From Bin80 sp965203305 (GTDB lineage: Bacteria; Bacteroidota; Rhodothermia; Rhodothermales; Bin80), in contig OZ241874.1 in assembly GCA_965203305.1 (NCBI GenBank), positions 2,542,001 through 2,606,000 on the forward strand: a DNA stretch of 64,000 bases, in the 5' to 3' direction. The notes under the pieces are model-generated. The model did not search any database, was not told the origin of the DNA, and saw only the letters and a program-made list of their open reading frames with translations. Shown one piece after another: positions 11,424 to 20,549 of the stretch; position 1 is the first letter of the stretch; every line of letters begins with the position of its first letter. The position numbers and the translations under genes were made by a program.

Positions 11424-11468
11424 GGCGGACCGCGTTCGCAGTAAACCCGGCGGCCAACAATTCTCCGC

Positions 11469-12296
11469 ATGAATAGCGTGAACCATTACCGTACAATCTG
11501 GTTGTCCGACTTCCATCTTGGCACAAGAGATGCACAGGCAGCCTATTTGCTGGATTTCCTTCGGCATAATGAAAGCGATACACTCTATCTCGTAGGAGAT
11601 ATTTTTGACGGCTGGGCACTCTCAAAATCATGGTACTGGGATCAGTCTCACAATGATGTGATTCAGAAAATCTTGCGGAAAGCACGAAAAGGAACTCGCG
11701 TTGTCTATCTGCCGGGAAATCACGACGATTTTGCACGGGATTACCTCGGGCTTCGCCTGGGACGCATTCATGTCATGCAAGAAATCCTGCACGAGACTGC
11801 TGATGGACGCAAACTGCTCGTGTTACACGGAGATGTGTTTGACGGAATGATTCGGCATGCACGCTGGCTCTCCGTTCTCGGCTCCAAACTATACCGCGCA
11901 CTGCTGCTGATCAATCGTGGACTGAACCGGGCAAGACGAATTCTGGGAATGCCCTACTGGTCACTTTCAGCATACATGAAACACAAGACCAAACGCGCCG
12001 TGCAGACAATCGCTGATTTTGAGAATGCAATGGTGGATGTTGCCAAAGCAAACAATGCCGACGGAGTCGTCTGCGGGCATGTTCATTTTGCCGAAATACG
12101 CGAAATTGATTCCATCCTGTACGCCAACTCAGGAGACTGGATCGAAAGTTGTACAGGACTCGTGGAGCATTTTGATGGTCGTATGGAGCTTCTGCACTGG
12201 GTTGCCATGGATCATCAGCCACAACTGATTCGGGGAGCAGCAGACGGACGGAAACCTGAGACAGAGTCAACTCCTGTACTGGAAAAAGCCCGGTAG
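11469..12296 (+). CDS. LpxH-like metallophosphoesterase
   Basis: A 275-residue calcineurin-fold enzyme carrying the metal-binding blocks DFHLG, GDIFD, GNHDD, HGDVFD and GHVHFA in order. This set is typical of the UDP-2,3-diacylglucosamine pyrophosphatase (LpxH) family of lipid A synthesis, but the closest relatives in Bacteroidota include LpxH-like proteins of unproven substrate. The stop codon is followed one base later by the ATG of a glycosyltransferase-like gene, so the two are translationally coupled. A role in envelope glycolipid metabolism is an inference from this pairing. Confidence 0.85.
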   Translation: MNSVNHYRTIWLSDFHLGTRDAQAAYLLDFLRHNESDTLYLVGDIFDGWALSKSWYWDQSHNDVIQKILRKARKGTRVVYLPGNHDDFARDYLGLRLGRIHVMQEILHETADGRKLLVLHGDVFDGMIRHARWLSVLGSKLYRALLLINRGLNRARRILGMPYWSLSAYMKHKTKRAVQTIADFENAMVDVAKANNADGVVCGHVHFAEIREIDSILYANSGDWIESCTGLVEHFDGRMELLHWVAMDHQPQLIRGAADGRKPETESTPVLEKAR

Positions 12297-12297
12297 C

Positions 12298-13404
12298 ATG
12301 AGCAAACTGCGTGCACTCTTTATTGTACAGGGAGAAGGGCGGGGACACCTGACGCAGGCACTTGCCCTTGGATCAATCCTCCGAAAGGCGGGACACTCCG
12401 TTTGCAAGGCAGTTGTGAGCAAAGGTGGACATGAAATCCCCGAGTACTTTGAAACATGTCTGGAGACACCCGTCATAGAAGTGCCCAGCGGCCGCTTCTT
12501 TGTGGATCAGGAAACACGCAGTATTGACTGGGGACGAACCCTGGTAAATAACAGCCTGCGATGGACCGAATTCAATCGTGGCTTTACTGTTCTGAGTGAA
12601 CTTCTGGAGACGGAACGCCCGGATATCATTGTAAACTTCTTCGAACCTCTAGCCGGGTTTTTCATGCTGCGTGAGCGTTCCAAGATTCCAATGGTGGCGG
12701 TGGGACACCAGTTCATGTTTCTGCACCCCCAGTATCAATTTCCTGCCGGCTTTGAGGTGCAAAAAATTTCAACACTTGCCTTCACACGTATGATTGGACT
12801 GGGTGCAGAGTGCAGGTTTGCACTCTCCCTGTATGATGCCCCGCGCCTCCCGGACAAGAAAATCGTGGTGATGCCTCCGCTACTAAGACAAGAGTTGTTT
12901 GATTTGCCAGACAATATCGTTTCCGAACCTTACTACCTGGTCTATCTGTATCATCATAGTCTCAGCAAGGACCTGATTGCCTGGCATGAATGCAATCCCG
13001 CACACCGGCTGCATTGTTTCTGGAATAACGACGAAGCAGAAGAAACGACGCACTACAGCAGTACGCTTACCTTCCACCGGTTGCATGGCAGCCGCTTTCT
13101 GGAGATGATGGCACGCTGTCAGGGAGTTGTAACCACCTCCGGATTTGAGAGTATGGCAGAGGCCATGTACCTGCACAAGCCCCTCATGCTCAACCCGCTT
13201 CACCGGCACTTTGAGCAGCATTGCAACGGCATTGACGGTGTCAATATGGGAGCAGCCATCCAGTCAAGCAACATGAATCTAGACAGGTTAATTGACTTCG
13301 TTCCGAACTATGACTATGATGCAACCGAGCTTCGGAACTGGATTGGCAAGGCAGAAGAGATGTATGTTCGCGAACTGGAGAAGGTTGCCTTTAACAGAAC
13401 CTGA
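12298..13404 (+). CDS. Glycosyltransferase-like protein (MJ1255 family type)
   Basis: A 368-residue GT-B-like protein. The N-terminal loop VQGEGRGHLTQALAL resembles the glycine-rich acceptor region of MurG-like enzymes and of the MJ1255/VC2487 family. The C-terminal half has the nucleotide-sugar-type segment GVVTTSGFESMAEAMY followed by KPLMLNPLHRHFEQ. There is no signal peptide. It is coupled to the LpxH-like gene with a 1-bp gap. Donor and acceptor cannot be assigned from sequence. Confidence 0.75.
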   Translation: MSKLRALFIVQGEGRGHLTQALALGSILRKAGHSVCKAVVSKGGHEIPEYFETCLETPVIEVPSGRFFVDQETRSIDWGRTLVNNSLRWTEFNRGFTVLSELLETERPDIIVNFFEPLAGFFMLRERSKIPMVAVGHQFMFLHPQYQFPAGFEVQKISTLAFTRMIGLGAECRFALSLYDAPRLPDKKIVVMPPLLRQELFDLPDNIVSEPYYLVYLYHHSLSKDLIAWHECNPAHRLHCFWNNDEAEETTHYSSTLTFHRLHGSRFLEMMARCQGVVTTSGFESMAEAMYLHKPLMLNPLHRHFEQHCNGIDGVNMGAAIQSSNMNLDRLIDFVPNYDYDATELRNWIGKAEEMYVRELEKVAFNRT

Positions 13405-13578
13405 CGAAGAGCCAGTGATGTACGGCCTGACAGTGCAGTACGCGTGCCTTGCGTTGCTATCGCAGAAACTGCCCCTGCCACATCTCCCAACCTCTGCAGA
13501 GAAGAAACAACAGCCGCATTCCCAATACTCGAATTATGCTCTCTGGGCGAGATATCATCCCACGAGTGAAGAGCCTGG

Positions 13579-13710
13579 CTACATCCCCGGGGAGTGATGC
13601 AACGCATGCTCTCTCCGCTCCCGTCCCCTGTTCGCCCAGAAGAACACTCCAGCTGCTGCTGTCATTAGACTTGCGATTCCGATAAATCCCCAGTACCCTC
13701 GATTTTTCAT
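13579..13710 (-). CDS. Possible 43-aa single-helix membrane peptide
   Basis: The ORF starts MKNRGYWGFIGIASLMTAAA, continues as one hydrophobic segment and ends in a basic arginine-rich tail, the layout of a small inner-membrane protein with positive-inside topology. A weak ribosome-binding site precedes the ATG. It lies convergent to the glycosyltransferase gene in an otherwise empty 430-bp gap. The ORF is too short for statistical support, so the call rests on its composition. Confidence 0.4.
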   Translation of the reverse strand: MKNRGYWGFIGIASLMTAAAGVFFWANRGRERREHALHHSPGM

Positions 13711-13836
13711 TGTGATCACCGTGCGGCCGAGATTAAATTCAGAATTGTAATTTCCCAGGTGTGCTACCTTCTATACACATAACGCACCAGAAATGCGTAA
13801 TGATATCTGGAAACCCCAAAAAGAAGGGGCTTATAT

Positions 13837-14126
13837 AGTGTCTGTCCGAAAATTCAGAATATCGCCAATATATGCCGTTTAGAGAGCGTATGAGGGGTTT
13901 TTGGAGATATTTTTTGGTATTTTTCCTGACGAAGATGGAAGCCCCTTGGCGGATTGGAGCATGAAATCTCCGAACAGCGTCCATAAACATGCAATCTTCG
14001 TGCAAGATTTCCCCGAATCTCTCATAGCCAACGAGCATCTGAATCGCTCCATACATGACGCTGTGGGGCAAAATGCCTCTGGAACCCCCCGTATTGGGGG
14101 TTGCTATGAATTTTCGGACAGACACT
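13837..14126. mobile_element. MITE copy 1 (290 bp)
   Basis: Non-coding element with perfect 20-bp terminal inverted repeats AGTGTCTGTCCGAAAATTCA (13837-13856 and inverse 14107-14126). Flanked by a 4-bp direct repeat atat (13833-13836, 14127-14130). A GC-rich hairpin lies at 14083-14102. The first 16 bases of the end are identical to the left end of the ISNCY-like element at 17187, which suggests that its transposase mobilises the MITE. Confidence 0.85.
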
Positions 14127-15512
14127 ATATACGTGAGGGCCCATGAGGAGTGAACCATTTTAGGCCCCACAGATTCACAGATGAATTCCGTAGTCACCAT
14201 GGCAAAGGCAGGCAAGACCTATCGTGGCATCACCTACCGTATGCTCCCCGATGAGGAGCAGGAACACCAGCTCCATGGAATGTGCGGGGCCTGCCGATTC
14301 GTCTGGAATTTCTTCCTTGCCAGGAACCAGAAAGAATATGCGGAGTCGTAAGCGAACGGCACCCCGGCTCCGTCCACAAGGTATTCTGATCTTTCCAGCG
14401 AGTTTACGCAGCTGCGCAACGATCTGGAGTATGCATGGCTGCAGGAATATTCTTCGCATTGTGTTCGCCACACGCTGAAACAGCTGTCGCAGGCTTTCAA
14501 GAACTCCTTTGCCGAACGGGCCCGCAAGCCCCGGTTTAAGTCCAAGCATAAAACCACTCCCTCCTTCACAATTCCCGATAAAGTCAGTATCTGGGAGGGG
14601 AAGATTCATATCCCCAGAGTCGGGAAGGTGCGGCTCCGTCGACGGGGGGAGAATCCGTATCCCGATGGCATCCCGAAACAGGCACGCATCTACAAGCAGG
14701 GGAAGAACTGGTATGTGTCGGTGACCTACGAGATTGACGAGCCGGTGCGGGTGGACAATGGAGTCACTGCGGGGATTGACCGGAACGCCAGTGGCATGAT
14801 CGCCGTGGCCTACTCGGATGACACGCCGGACGAGGTGCTGGATCATCCCACCAACCCGGTCTATGGGGTCAGGAAAAGGCGCAAGCAGCGGAAGCTGGCA
14901 CAGCAACTGGACCAGCAGAAGAAGGACAGACGCACAGAGCTGTCGAACCGGGCAAAGAAGACGAAAGAGCAGATTGCCAATCTCAGCAGAAAAGAGGCGA
15001 ACTGCCGGCACAACCGCAATCACCAGAACAGTGCCAGGATTGCGGAGAAGGCATCCACGGTGAAAGTGGAAAACTTGTCCATCAAGGGGATGACCGGATC
15101 TGCCGGGGGAACGATAGAGAATCCGGGCAAGAATGTCCGGCAGAAAGCGGGGCTGAACCGGGTTTTGCTGGAAGGAGCCCCCGCCCAGCTGGTACAGATG
15201 CTGGTGTACAAGTGCGTTTTCGTTATCTAGTGTCTGTCCGAAAATTCAGAATATCGCCAATATATGCCGTTTAGAGAGCGTATGAGGAGTTTTTGGAGAT
15301 ATTTCTGGGTATTTTTCCTGACGAAGATGGAAGCCCCTTGGCGGATTGGAGCATGAAATCTCCGAACAGCGTCCATAAACCCGCAATCTTCGTGTAAGAT
15401 TTCCCCGAATCGCTCATAGCGAACGAGCATCTGAATCGCGCCATACATGACGCTGTGGGGCAAAATGCCTCTGGAATCCCCCGTATTGGGGGTTGCTGTG
15501 AATTTTCGGACG

Positions 15513-16910
15513 GGCTCTTCCACAAATTTAGTGAGGAGCAACTTAAAATCTGCTGGTGTCTTTAATGGGTTTCGGGGCATTATGTTGCGCGAATCAGCGT
15601 GCTGCCCTGTCGCAATCCTTCATCATTTCACCATATAATCAGCAGGATGAACATAGAAATCAAGCAGGTTGAAAAGATCGTAAAGAAGCTGGGGCAGTGG
15701 GTAATTTCCCGCATTGCGGAGGATGATTCGGGGAACTTGGAAATTCATGTAGCGTGCGAGGAGGTGTCGGAGTTTGCATGTCCCAAGTGCGGGGAGGCAT
15801 GCCCGGTGTATGATCGCCGTCCACGTCGGTGGCGGCATCTGGACGCATGGAAGTACCGCACGTATCTGACGACAGATCTTCCCCGTGTATCGTGTCCAGC
15901 GCATGGAGTGCGGACGATAGCCATTCCGTGGGCGAACCGGAGCGCGCGGGTAACCTATGAACTGGAGGCACTGGTGATTGACTGGCTGCTGGAAACGACG
16001 GTCTCTGCGGTTTCCCGCAAACTTGGGCTCAGCTGGACGGCCGTGGACGGGATCATGCAGCGGGCGGTAGAGCGCGGGCAGTCCCGGAAAAAGAAAGAGA
16101 CCGTCAAGGATATTGGCGTGGACGAGACCTCCATTAAACGGGGGCACAATTACATCACGGTGGTCATTGACGCAAAGAAGGGGGTGGTGGAGTATGTGGG
16201 AGAAGGGCGCAAGAGAGAGTCCCTGGGAGCGTATTACAAGGGGCTTAGCCCCGAGCAGCGAAACGGAATTGAAAGTATCCGCATGGACATGTGGCCGGCG
16301 TATATTGGCGAGACGGACGACTGGTTTCCGAATGCAAAAGAGATCACCGCCTTTGACAAGTTTCACGTTGTGAAGTACATCGGGGAAGGGGTGGACACGG
16401 TTCGCAAACAGGAGCACCGGGCATTGAAGAAGGAAGGGCGGGAGGATCTGACCGGAACCAAGTATATCTGGCTGACCAATGAGGAGAATCTGTCAGACAA
16501 GCAGCGGGAACGGTTCGAGTCCCTGCGGGACCGCCAACTGGAAACGGGCAGAGCATGGGCAATCAAAGAAACCGCGAAACACCTGTGGAACTACTCGGAT
16601 CGCGACTATGCCCGCAAGGAATGGGAACTCTGGCTGGAATGGGTCAGAGAGTCTGGACTGGAACCCATGATCAAGGCCGCCGATACGATCCGAAAACATC
16701 TGTGGGGAATCATCAATGCTATCCTGCTGCGGGTAACCAACGGTCCCTCCGAAGGCATGAATAGCCGAATCAAAATGATCAAAGTCCGAGCACGGGGATT
16801 CCGAAATACACAGCGATTCATCAACGCCATTTACTTCTATCTCGGAGGTCTGAATCTGTATCCCTGAAGCGTCCAAAAACAACCCCCTCCACTAAAAGTA
16901 ATGAAGAGCC
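15513..16910. mobile_element. ISL3-family element (1,398 bp) with 8-bp TSD
   Basis: Ends begin GGCTCTTCCACAAATTTAG on the left and, inverted, GGCTCTTCATTACTTTTAG on the right; GGCTCTT is the known ISL3-family terminus. A perfect 8-bp duplication ttcggacg flanks it at 15505-15512 and 16911-16918, as expected for ISL3. It is the innermost and therefore youngest insertion of this nest. Confidence 0.93.
15647..16867 (+). CDS. ISL3-family transposase
   Basis: About 406 residues from ATG 15647, preceded by agcagg. An earlier in-frame start at 15599 would place 16 extra residues before it. N-terminal zinc-ribbon CPKCGEACPVYDRRPRRWRH is typical of zf-ISL3, then a helix-turn-helix and the DDE core (IGVDETSIKRGHNYITVV, then RMDMWPAY, with the glutamate near NGPSEGMNSRIK). 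The frame is intact, so the element may be active. Confidence 0.95.
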   Translation: MNIEIKQVEKIVKKLGQWVISRIAEDDSGNLEIHVACEEVSEFACPKCGEACPVYDRRPRRWRHLDAWKYRTYLTTDLPRVSCPAHGVRTIAIPWANRSARVTYELEALVIDWLLETTVSAVSRKLGLSWTAVDGIMQRAVERGQSRKKKETVKDIGVDETSIKRGHNYITVVIDAKKGVVEYVGEGRKRESLGAYYKGLSPEQRNGIESIRMDMWPAYIGETDDWFPNAKEITAFDKFHVVKYIGEGVDTVRKQEHRALKKEGREDLTGTKYIWLTNEENLSDKQRERFESLRDRQLETGRAWAIKETAKHLWNYSDRDYARKEWELWLEWVRESGLEPMIKAADTIRKHLWGIINAILLRVTNGPSEGMNSRIKMIKVRARGFRNTQRFINAIYFYLGGLNLYP

Positions 16911-17186
16911 TTCGGACGGACACTATCTATGTGGTGGCAGCATACACCAGCCAGACCTGTAGTCTGTGCGGACATGTAGACAGGAACAGCCGGGTCACAT
17001 TGCGCAAGTTTGTGTGCCTGGGTTGTGGCTATGAAGAACACGCGGATCTGAATGTGGCCGCGAACACCTTGCGGGCCCCAGGGCATGGGGCATCTGGATG
17101 TGCGAGGGGCGATCCCATTCGGGACCCCGATGACCCGTCAAGTGTACGTATACCGGTTCCATCTTGAGATGGGCCCTCACGTATAT

Positions 17187-19057
17187 AGTGTCTGTCCGAA
17201 AACACGGGATATATGGGTTTGCGCTGGTTCCTGTGCGCATTTTTGGGGATATTTCTTTTCTAAAGAAGTCCACTTTTTGGGGGATATGATCGTATAAGCC
17301 CTGAAACCCGTTCATCTTTTTCCTTTTGCTGAGATGAGAAAAGTCATTGAACCTCAACTTGAGATTGGATGGAAGCCTCTGGAAGAGATCACGCTGCCCC
17401 TTCACAATCGGGATGATTTCTATCTGTGCATGACGGCCATTTTGCATCTTTACCATGATGTTTTGCTGCGTGCGCGTCTGTTTTCCCGGTTGGCGGAGAT
17501 TTTTCCTGCGGGGGTTCGGACGGATCGGGGGCGTCCGGGGATGTTTGCATGGCGCATCTTCGTGCTGGGGGTGCTGAAGCAGGTTCTTCGGTGCGACTAT
17601 CAGAGACTGGCCATGCTGGCCACGGAAGTGCAGGTTTTGCGACAGATTCTGTTCCATTCCGAATTTGACGATACGGTCTACTGTCCGCAGACCTTGCAGG
17701 ACAATCTTTCTCTTCTGACCTCCGAGATTCTGGCAGAATTCATTCAAATGGTGGCAGAGTGCGGACAGAAGGTGGCGGGAAAGCAGGAGGGGGAGGTGTT
17801 GCAGGGGCGGTGCGATTCCAAGGTGTGCAAGACCAATGTGGAGTTTCCCTCTGATCTGCGCCTTCTTCGGGATTCTGTCTGCGGGGGACTTCGGGAATGT
17901 GCCAAAACCGCGGATGCGCTGGATGTACCGGGCTGGCAGCAGATACAGCATCTGATGAAGACGGTAGAGAAGGCCCACAAGCCGGTATGTATCGCCAGGA
18001 AATACAAATCCCGTCCGGGCAAGGTTCGCTATTTCTTGCGTCTGTGTCGGAAGCGGGGCAGAAAAGTAGTGGACTTTCTGCGGAACCTGCATGACAGGAA
18101 AACAGAGCTGGAGCGGAAACAGGCAACGGGTTCGCTCACCAAGGCGGAAGAGAAGATGCTGCACACCGTGCTCCGTGCGATGCAGCGCATCTATTCTTTT
18201 CTGGGGTATATGGCGGTATTGCACGATCAGGTGCGTCGTCGGGTCTTGCATGGAGAGAAGATTCCGCATCGTGAGAAGATATTTTCGATCACCAAGCCGT
18301 TTACCCGCTGGATCGTGAAAGGGAAAGAAGGGGTGCTGTGCGAGTTGGGGGTTCCGGTGGCGATTATAGAAGATCAGTACCCGTTTATTCTGGGGCATGA
18401 GATTCTGTGGACGGGGACGGACAAGGATGTGGCGGTCTCGCTCACGGGGAGCGTGCAGGAGCAGTTTCCTTCCCTGCGTGAATGTTCGTATGATCGGGGT
18501 TTTTACAGTCCGGAGGTTCGGGAGAAGTTGGATGAGATGCTGGATGTGAATGCGATGCCGAAGAAAGGGAGGATGACGAAGGAAGAGCAGGAGCGGCAAA
18601 GCGATCCTGCCTTCCAGCGCGCAAGGAAACGCCATCCGGGCGTGGAATCCGCGCTGAACAACCTGGATCATCGGGGCTGGAATCTGGTGCGGGAAACAAG
18701 CCGGGAAGGCTTTGCCCGAGTCGTAGCGACCGCTATTCTGGCCGCCAATGTCCACCGACTGGGGAGGCTGCTCCGGGAACAGGAGATCATCAAGAAAGCG
18801 AAACGACGACGAAAGCTCGCCGCATAGGCGTGCATCCCCCCTTTCTTGCGGATTGACGAGGTGCCAAATTCAGGTGAATGCCAGAGGTACGTCCGATTCC
18901 TGCGAAGGAGGCACAAATGTACACCAATTCCCCCAAAATCCGCCCTCAAAACGGGAAGAATCTCCCCACTCCAGTCCATTTTGCGTCCAATATGACAGGA
19001 GATCTGCCCCGCCCCTGTTGCCAGTTCCCGAAAATCGGCAATTTTCGGATGGACACT
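17187..19057. mobile_element. ISNCY-like insertion sequence (1,871 bp)
   Basis: Left end AGTGTCTGTCCGAAAA, right end the inverse of AGTGTCCATCCGAAAA, with a 4-bp duplication atat at 17183-17186 and 19058-19061. It sits inside the right 27-bp inverted repeat of the tnpB element, at the position that MITE 1 occupies in the left one. Shared ends make it the likely autonomous partner of the two MITEs. Confidence 0.85.
17334..18827 (+). CDS. ISNCY-type DDE transposase, 497 aa
   Basis: The N-terminal half is helical and basic. The catalytic half contains RCDSKVCKTN, then the segment FSITKPFTRWIVKGKEG followed by ELGVPVAIIEDQYPFIL, which is characteristic of ISNCY-type transposases, then SYDRGFYSPEV and a late ESALNNLDHRGWNLV motif. 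The frame is open from ATG 17334. It is the only uninterrupted transposase whose element ends match the MITEs in this nest. Confidence 0.85.
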   Translation: MRKVIEPQLEIGWKPLEEITLPLHNRDDFYLCMTAILHLYHDVLLRARLFSRLAEIFPAGVRTDRGRPGMFAWRIFVLGVLKQVLRCDYQRLAMLATEVQVLRQILFHSEFDDTVYCPQTLQDNLSLLTSEILAEFIQMVAECGQKVAGKQEGEVLQGRCDSKVCKTNVEFPSDLRLLRDSVCGGLRECAKTADALDVPGWQQIQHLMKTVEKAHKPVCIARKYKSRPGKVRYFLRLCRKRGRKVVDFLRNLHDRKTELERKQATGSLTKAEEKMLHTVLRAMQRIYSFLGYMAVLHDQVRRRVLHGEKIPHREKIFSITKPFTRWIVKGKEGVLCELGVPVAIIEDQYPFILGHEILWTGTDKDVAVSLTGSVQEQFPSLRECSYDRGFYSPEVREKLDEMLDVNAMPKKGRMTKEEQERQSDPAFQRARKRHPGVESALNNLDHRGWNLVRETSREGFARVVATAILAANVHRLGRLLREQEIIKKAKRRRKLAA

Positions 19058-19070
19058 ATATAAGCCCCTT

Positions 19071-19248
19071 GCCCCCTCTCCTCGAAGGAAGTGCTCATTT
19101 GCCACACCACATAGGAGAGCGTGATCTCCGCATTGCGGACCGACGAGAAGTCTTTCCTCTTGATCCCGTGCCGTATATCCTCCAGAATATCATGAAGGGA
19201 AGGCAGAACATGTTTTTCTGCTTCGCGCATCAGCTCCGTCTGCCCCAT
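19071..19248 (-). pseudogene. Hypothetical gene, 3' end lost at the transposon nest
   Basis: The frame starts MGQTELMREAEKHVLPSLHD and continues to about residue 60 (TSFEERGQG), where the outer inverted repeat of the tnpB element begins; beyond this the frame reads transposon sequence. It overlaps the upstream gene by 19 bp, so they were an operon. The lost end may lie left of the nest near 13741-13823, but the join cannot be fixed because no target duplication is obvious for the outer element. Family not recognised. Confidence 0.5.
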
Positions 19249-19706
19249 CCCCCCCGTTCATGAAATCTACTCCAGTCAACAGTGTCAAATTCTAATTTCG
19301 CGTCTTCCCCGTAAGGACATAGAACTTTCTCCACCCACACGACTGCGTTCCTGAACCTTTCCCCTCCCCGCACAATAACGTGGGCCGGATCTTCTTTCTG
19401 GAGCATTTCCCCCTGTTCCAGGGGAATCAGGACATGAAGATGATTATACCCTTCGCTGGCTACCTTCTTCACATCAATAATCCGGGGCAGAAAGTGATGA
19501 GCCACCCCTTTTTCTTCACAGATGGCATCGAATTTCTCCTGTGCCAGTACCCGAATCGCGGACTCGTCCATATATGGATCGGTTACATAGGGATACAGGT
19601 AGACACAGAGTTCCTCAAAAGATTTTGTCTTTTGCCATGGGACTGCTGCCTGCTCCCGTGTGAGCTGATGAAGGTAGTCGAGCACATCTTTTCTGTCTTC
19701 TTCGTT
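19230..19706 (-). CDS. Hypothetical protein, 158 aa
   Basis: Acidic soluble protein starting MNEEDRKDVLDYLHQLTREQ, with SFEELCVYLYPYVTDPYMDE and a C-terminal beta-rich part (NAVVWVEKVLCPYGEDAKLEF). No signal peptide or membrane segment. I chose ATG 19706 because upstream in-frame codons have a different, hydrophobic composition. Its upstream region contains two direct copies of a TAATACAATA-like decamer (19733-19751), possibly a promoter or operator. Family not recognised. Confidence 0.55.
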   Translation of the reverse strand, partial: NEEDRKDVLDYLHQLTREQAAVPWQKTKSFEELCVYLYPYVTDPYMDESAIRVLAQEKFDAICEEKGVAHHFLPRIIDVKKVASEGYNHLHVLIPLEQGEMLQKEDPAHVIVRGGERFRNAVVWVEKVLCPYGEDAKLEFDTVDWSRFHERGGWGRRS

Positions 19707-19835
19707 CATGGGCTTGTATAAACTGGTGAATGTAATACAATATAATACAATTGAGTTTTGGCAGGTTCCCCGAAGCGGGAACATTTTCAGAAATGTGCTG
19801 TTTGGAATTCTTGGAGATGAAAAGACCCCATAACA

Positions 19836-20021
19836 ATGAAAGAGCAATCAAAAGCAGAGAGGAGTAGCGGAACGAAATTGCATGTTGTCCCCATGGAACG
19901 GGCAGGAGCAGAGAGGGAACGTACCGAGGAATCGACTCCTTTTGAGTGGATGGGACCACTCAAAAACATCCGCAGGATTGTCGGCATATTCCAGGAACGA
20001 ATTGATGACTATGCGACTTGA
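19836..20021 (+). CDS. Small charged hypothetical protein, 61 aa
   Basis: A lysine/glutamate/arginine-rich peptide starting MKEQSKAERSSGTKLHVVPM and ending GIFQERIDDYAT. It is divergent from the 19706 gene and separated by 3 bp from the next ORF on the same strand. A two-gene unit of small proteins could be a toxin-antitoxin-type module, but no known motif supports that. Confidence 0.4.
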   Translation: MKEQSKAERSSGTKLHVVPMERAGAERERTEESTPFEWMGPLKNIRRIVGIFQERIDDYAT

Positions 20022-20024
20022 CAG

Positions 20025-20408
20025 GTGGAGGGACTGTACAGGTTTGATCATCCATCATGGTTCCGAAAATCCATGGCAAACCCGGGATGGGGCGCGGAAC
20101 AGATTCACTCCGCCGCACAAGCAGTCAAAACCAGTGTTCACATGATGCAGGAACACATGCGGCATGCCCTAGAAGAGTACAACCAGTGTGCCATTTCTGA
20201 AAGCGCACTATACCACTTGAATGTAGAGAAGAAGTGGGAGGAAGCACAGGTACTGGGGGCAATCTGTGCCCGTCATGTGTATGACCTGGAGGGAGCGTTG
20301 ATTCGTAAAGAGAACATCATGAATGATTTCCGGAAGGCATGTGACAGAGCTTCCATGACAGAACAGACACAGTCCATGCGAAAAGAAGCATGTGGGCTGG
20401 AACGGTAA
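20025..20408 (+). CDS. Hypothetical protein, 127 aa
   Basis: Mostly helical, with EEYNQCAISESALYHLNVEK and a C-terminal helix rich in K/R/E. The track start is GTG 20025, immediately after the previous stop; ATG 20073 (MANPGWGAEQ) is an alternative. No membrane helix. Family not recognised; likely cotranscribed with the 61-aa ORF. Confidence 0.45.
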   Translation: MEGLYRFDHPSWFRKSMANPGWGAEQIHSAAQAVKTSVHMMQEHMRHALEEYNQCAISESALYHLNVEKKWEEAQVLGAICARHVYDLEGALIRKENIMNDFRKACDRASMTEQTQSMRKEACGLER

Positions 20409-20549
20409 GGAGGGGAACTTCCCCTGCCCCAGAAAAGTATAAGCAAGTGAAGAGGTCATCTTATCCGTGTCCGGCCAAGGGGCAGGAGGGAAATTAAACA
20501 AAGGCAGACTCCTGCCCTATGCCAGACACCCCAAATCAGCAGGATTGTT

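Larger units (their letters stand above)
15229..16924. mobile_element. MITE copy 2 (290 bp native), split by ISL3
   Basis: Native parts are 15229-15512 and 16919-16924, totalling 290 bp, the same size as copy 1 and very similar along its length. Left end AGTGTCTGTCCGAAAATTCA; the right end differs by one base. The target duplication is atct (15225-15228 and 16925-16928) inside tnpB. The ISL3 element entered its right terminal repeat and duplicated 8 bases of it. Confidence 0.85.
14181..17167 (+). pseudogene. tnpB: TnpB (IS605 OrfB/RNA-guided nuclease family), interrupted
   Basis: Joining 14181-15228 to 16929-17167 gives one frame. Sense continues directly from KCVFVI to YVVAAYTSQTC across the insertion. 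It has the N-terminal helix-turn-helix region, RuvC motif I GIDRNASG, motif II VENLSIKGM, the four-cysteine zinc finger (CSLCGH then CLGCGY) and motif III HADLNVAANTL, so the D/E/D catalytic residues are present. An in-frame TAA at 14349-14351 breaks the N-terminal part, and MITE 2 separates the zinc finger. Its product cannot be made intact. TnpB proteins are guide-RNA-directed nucleases that favour retention of their element. Confidence 0.9.
13824..19070. mobile_element. tnpB-bearing element with 27-bp inverted repeats, carrying four nested insertions
   Basis: When inner insertions are removed, the tnpB gene is bounded by a perfect 27-bp inverted repeat. The left copy is 13824-13836 plus 14131-14144, the right copy 17169-17182 plus 19058-19070. 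It runs aaggggcttatat then acgtgagggcccat. Both copies are themselves split at exactly the same internal position: the left by a 290-bp MITE, the right by an ISNCY-like element. IS200/IS605-type tnpB elements normally lack such inverted repeats, so either this belongs to another transposon type that carried tnpB or the repeats belong to an older flanking structure. Confidence 0.7.

Noticed and set aside
16995..18755. 586-aa minus-strand ORF
   Set aside because: Antisense to the ISNCY transposase; no motif.
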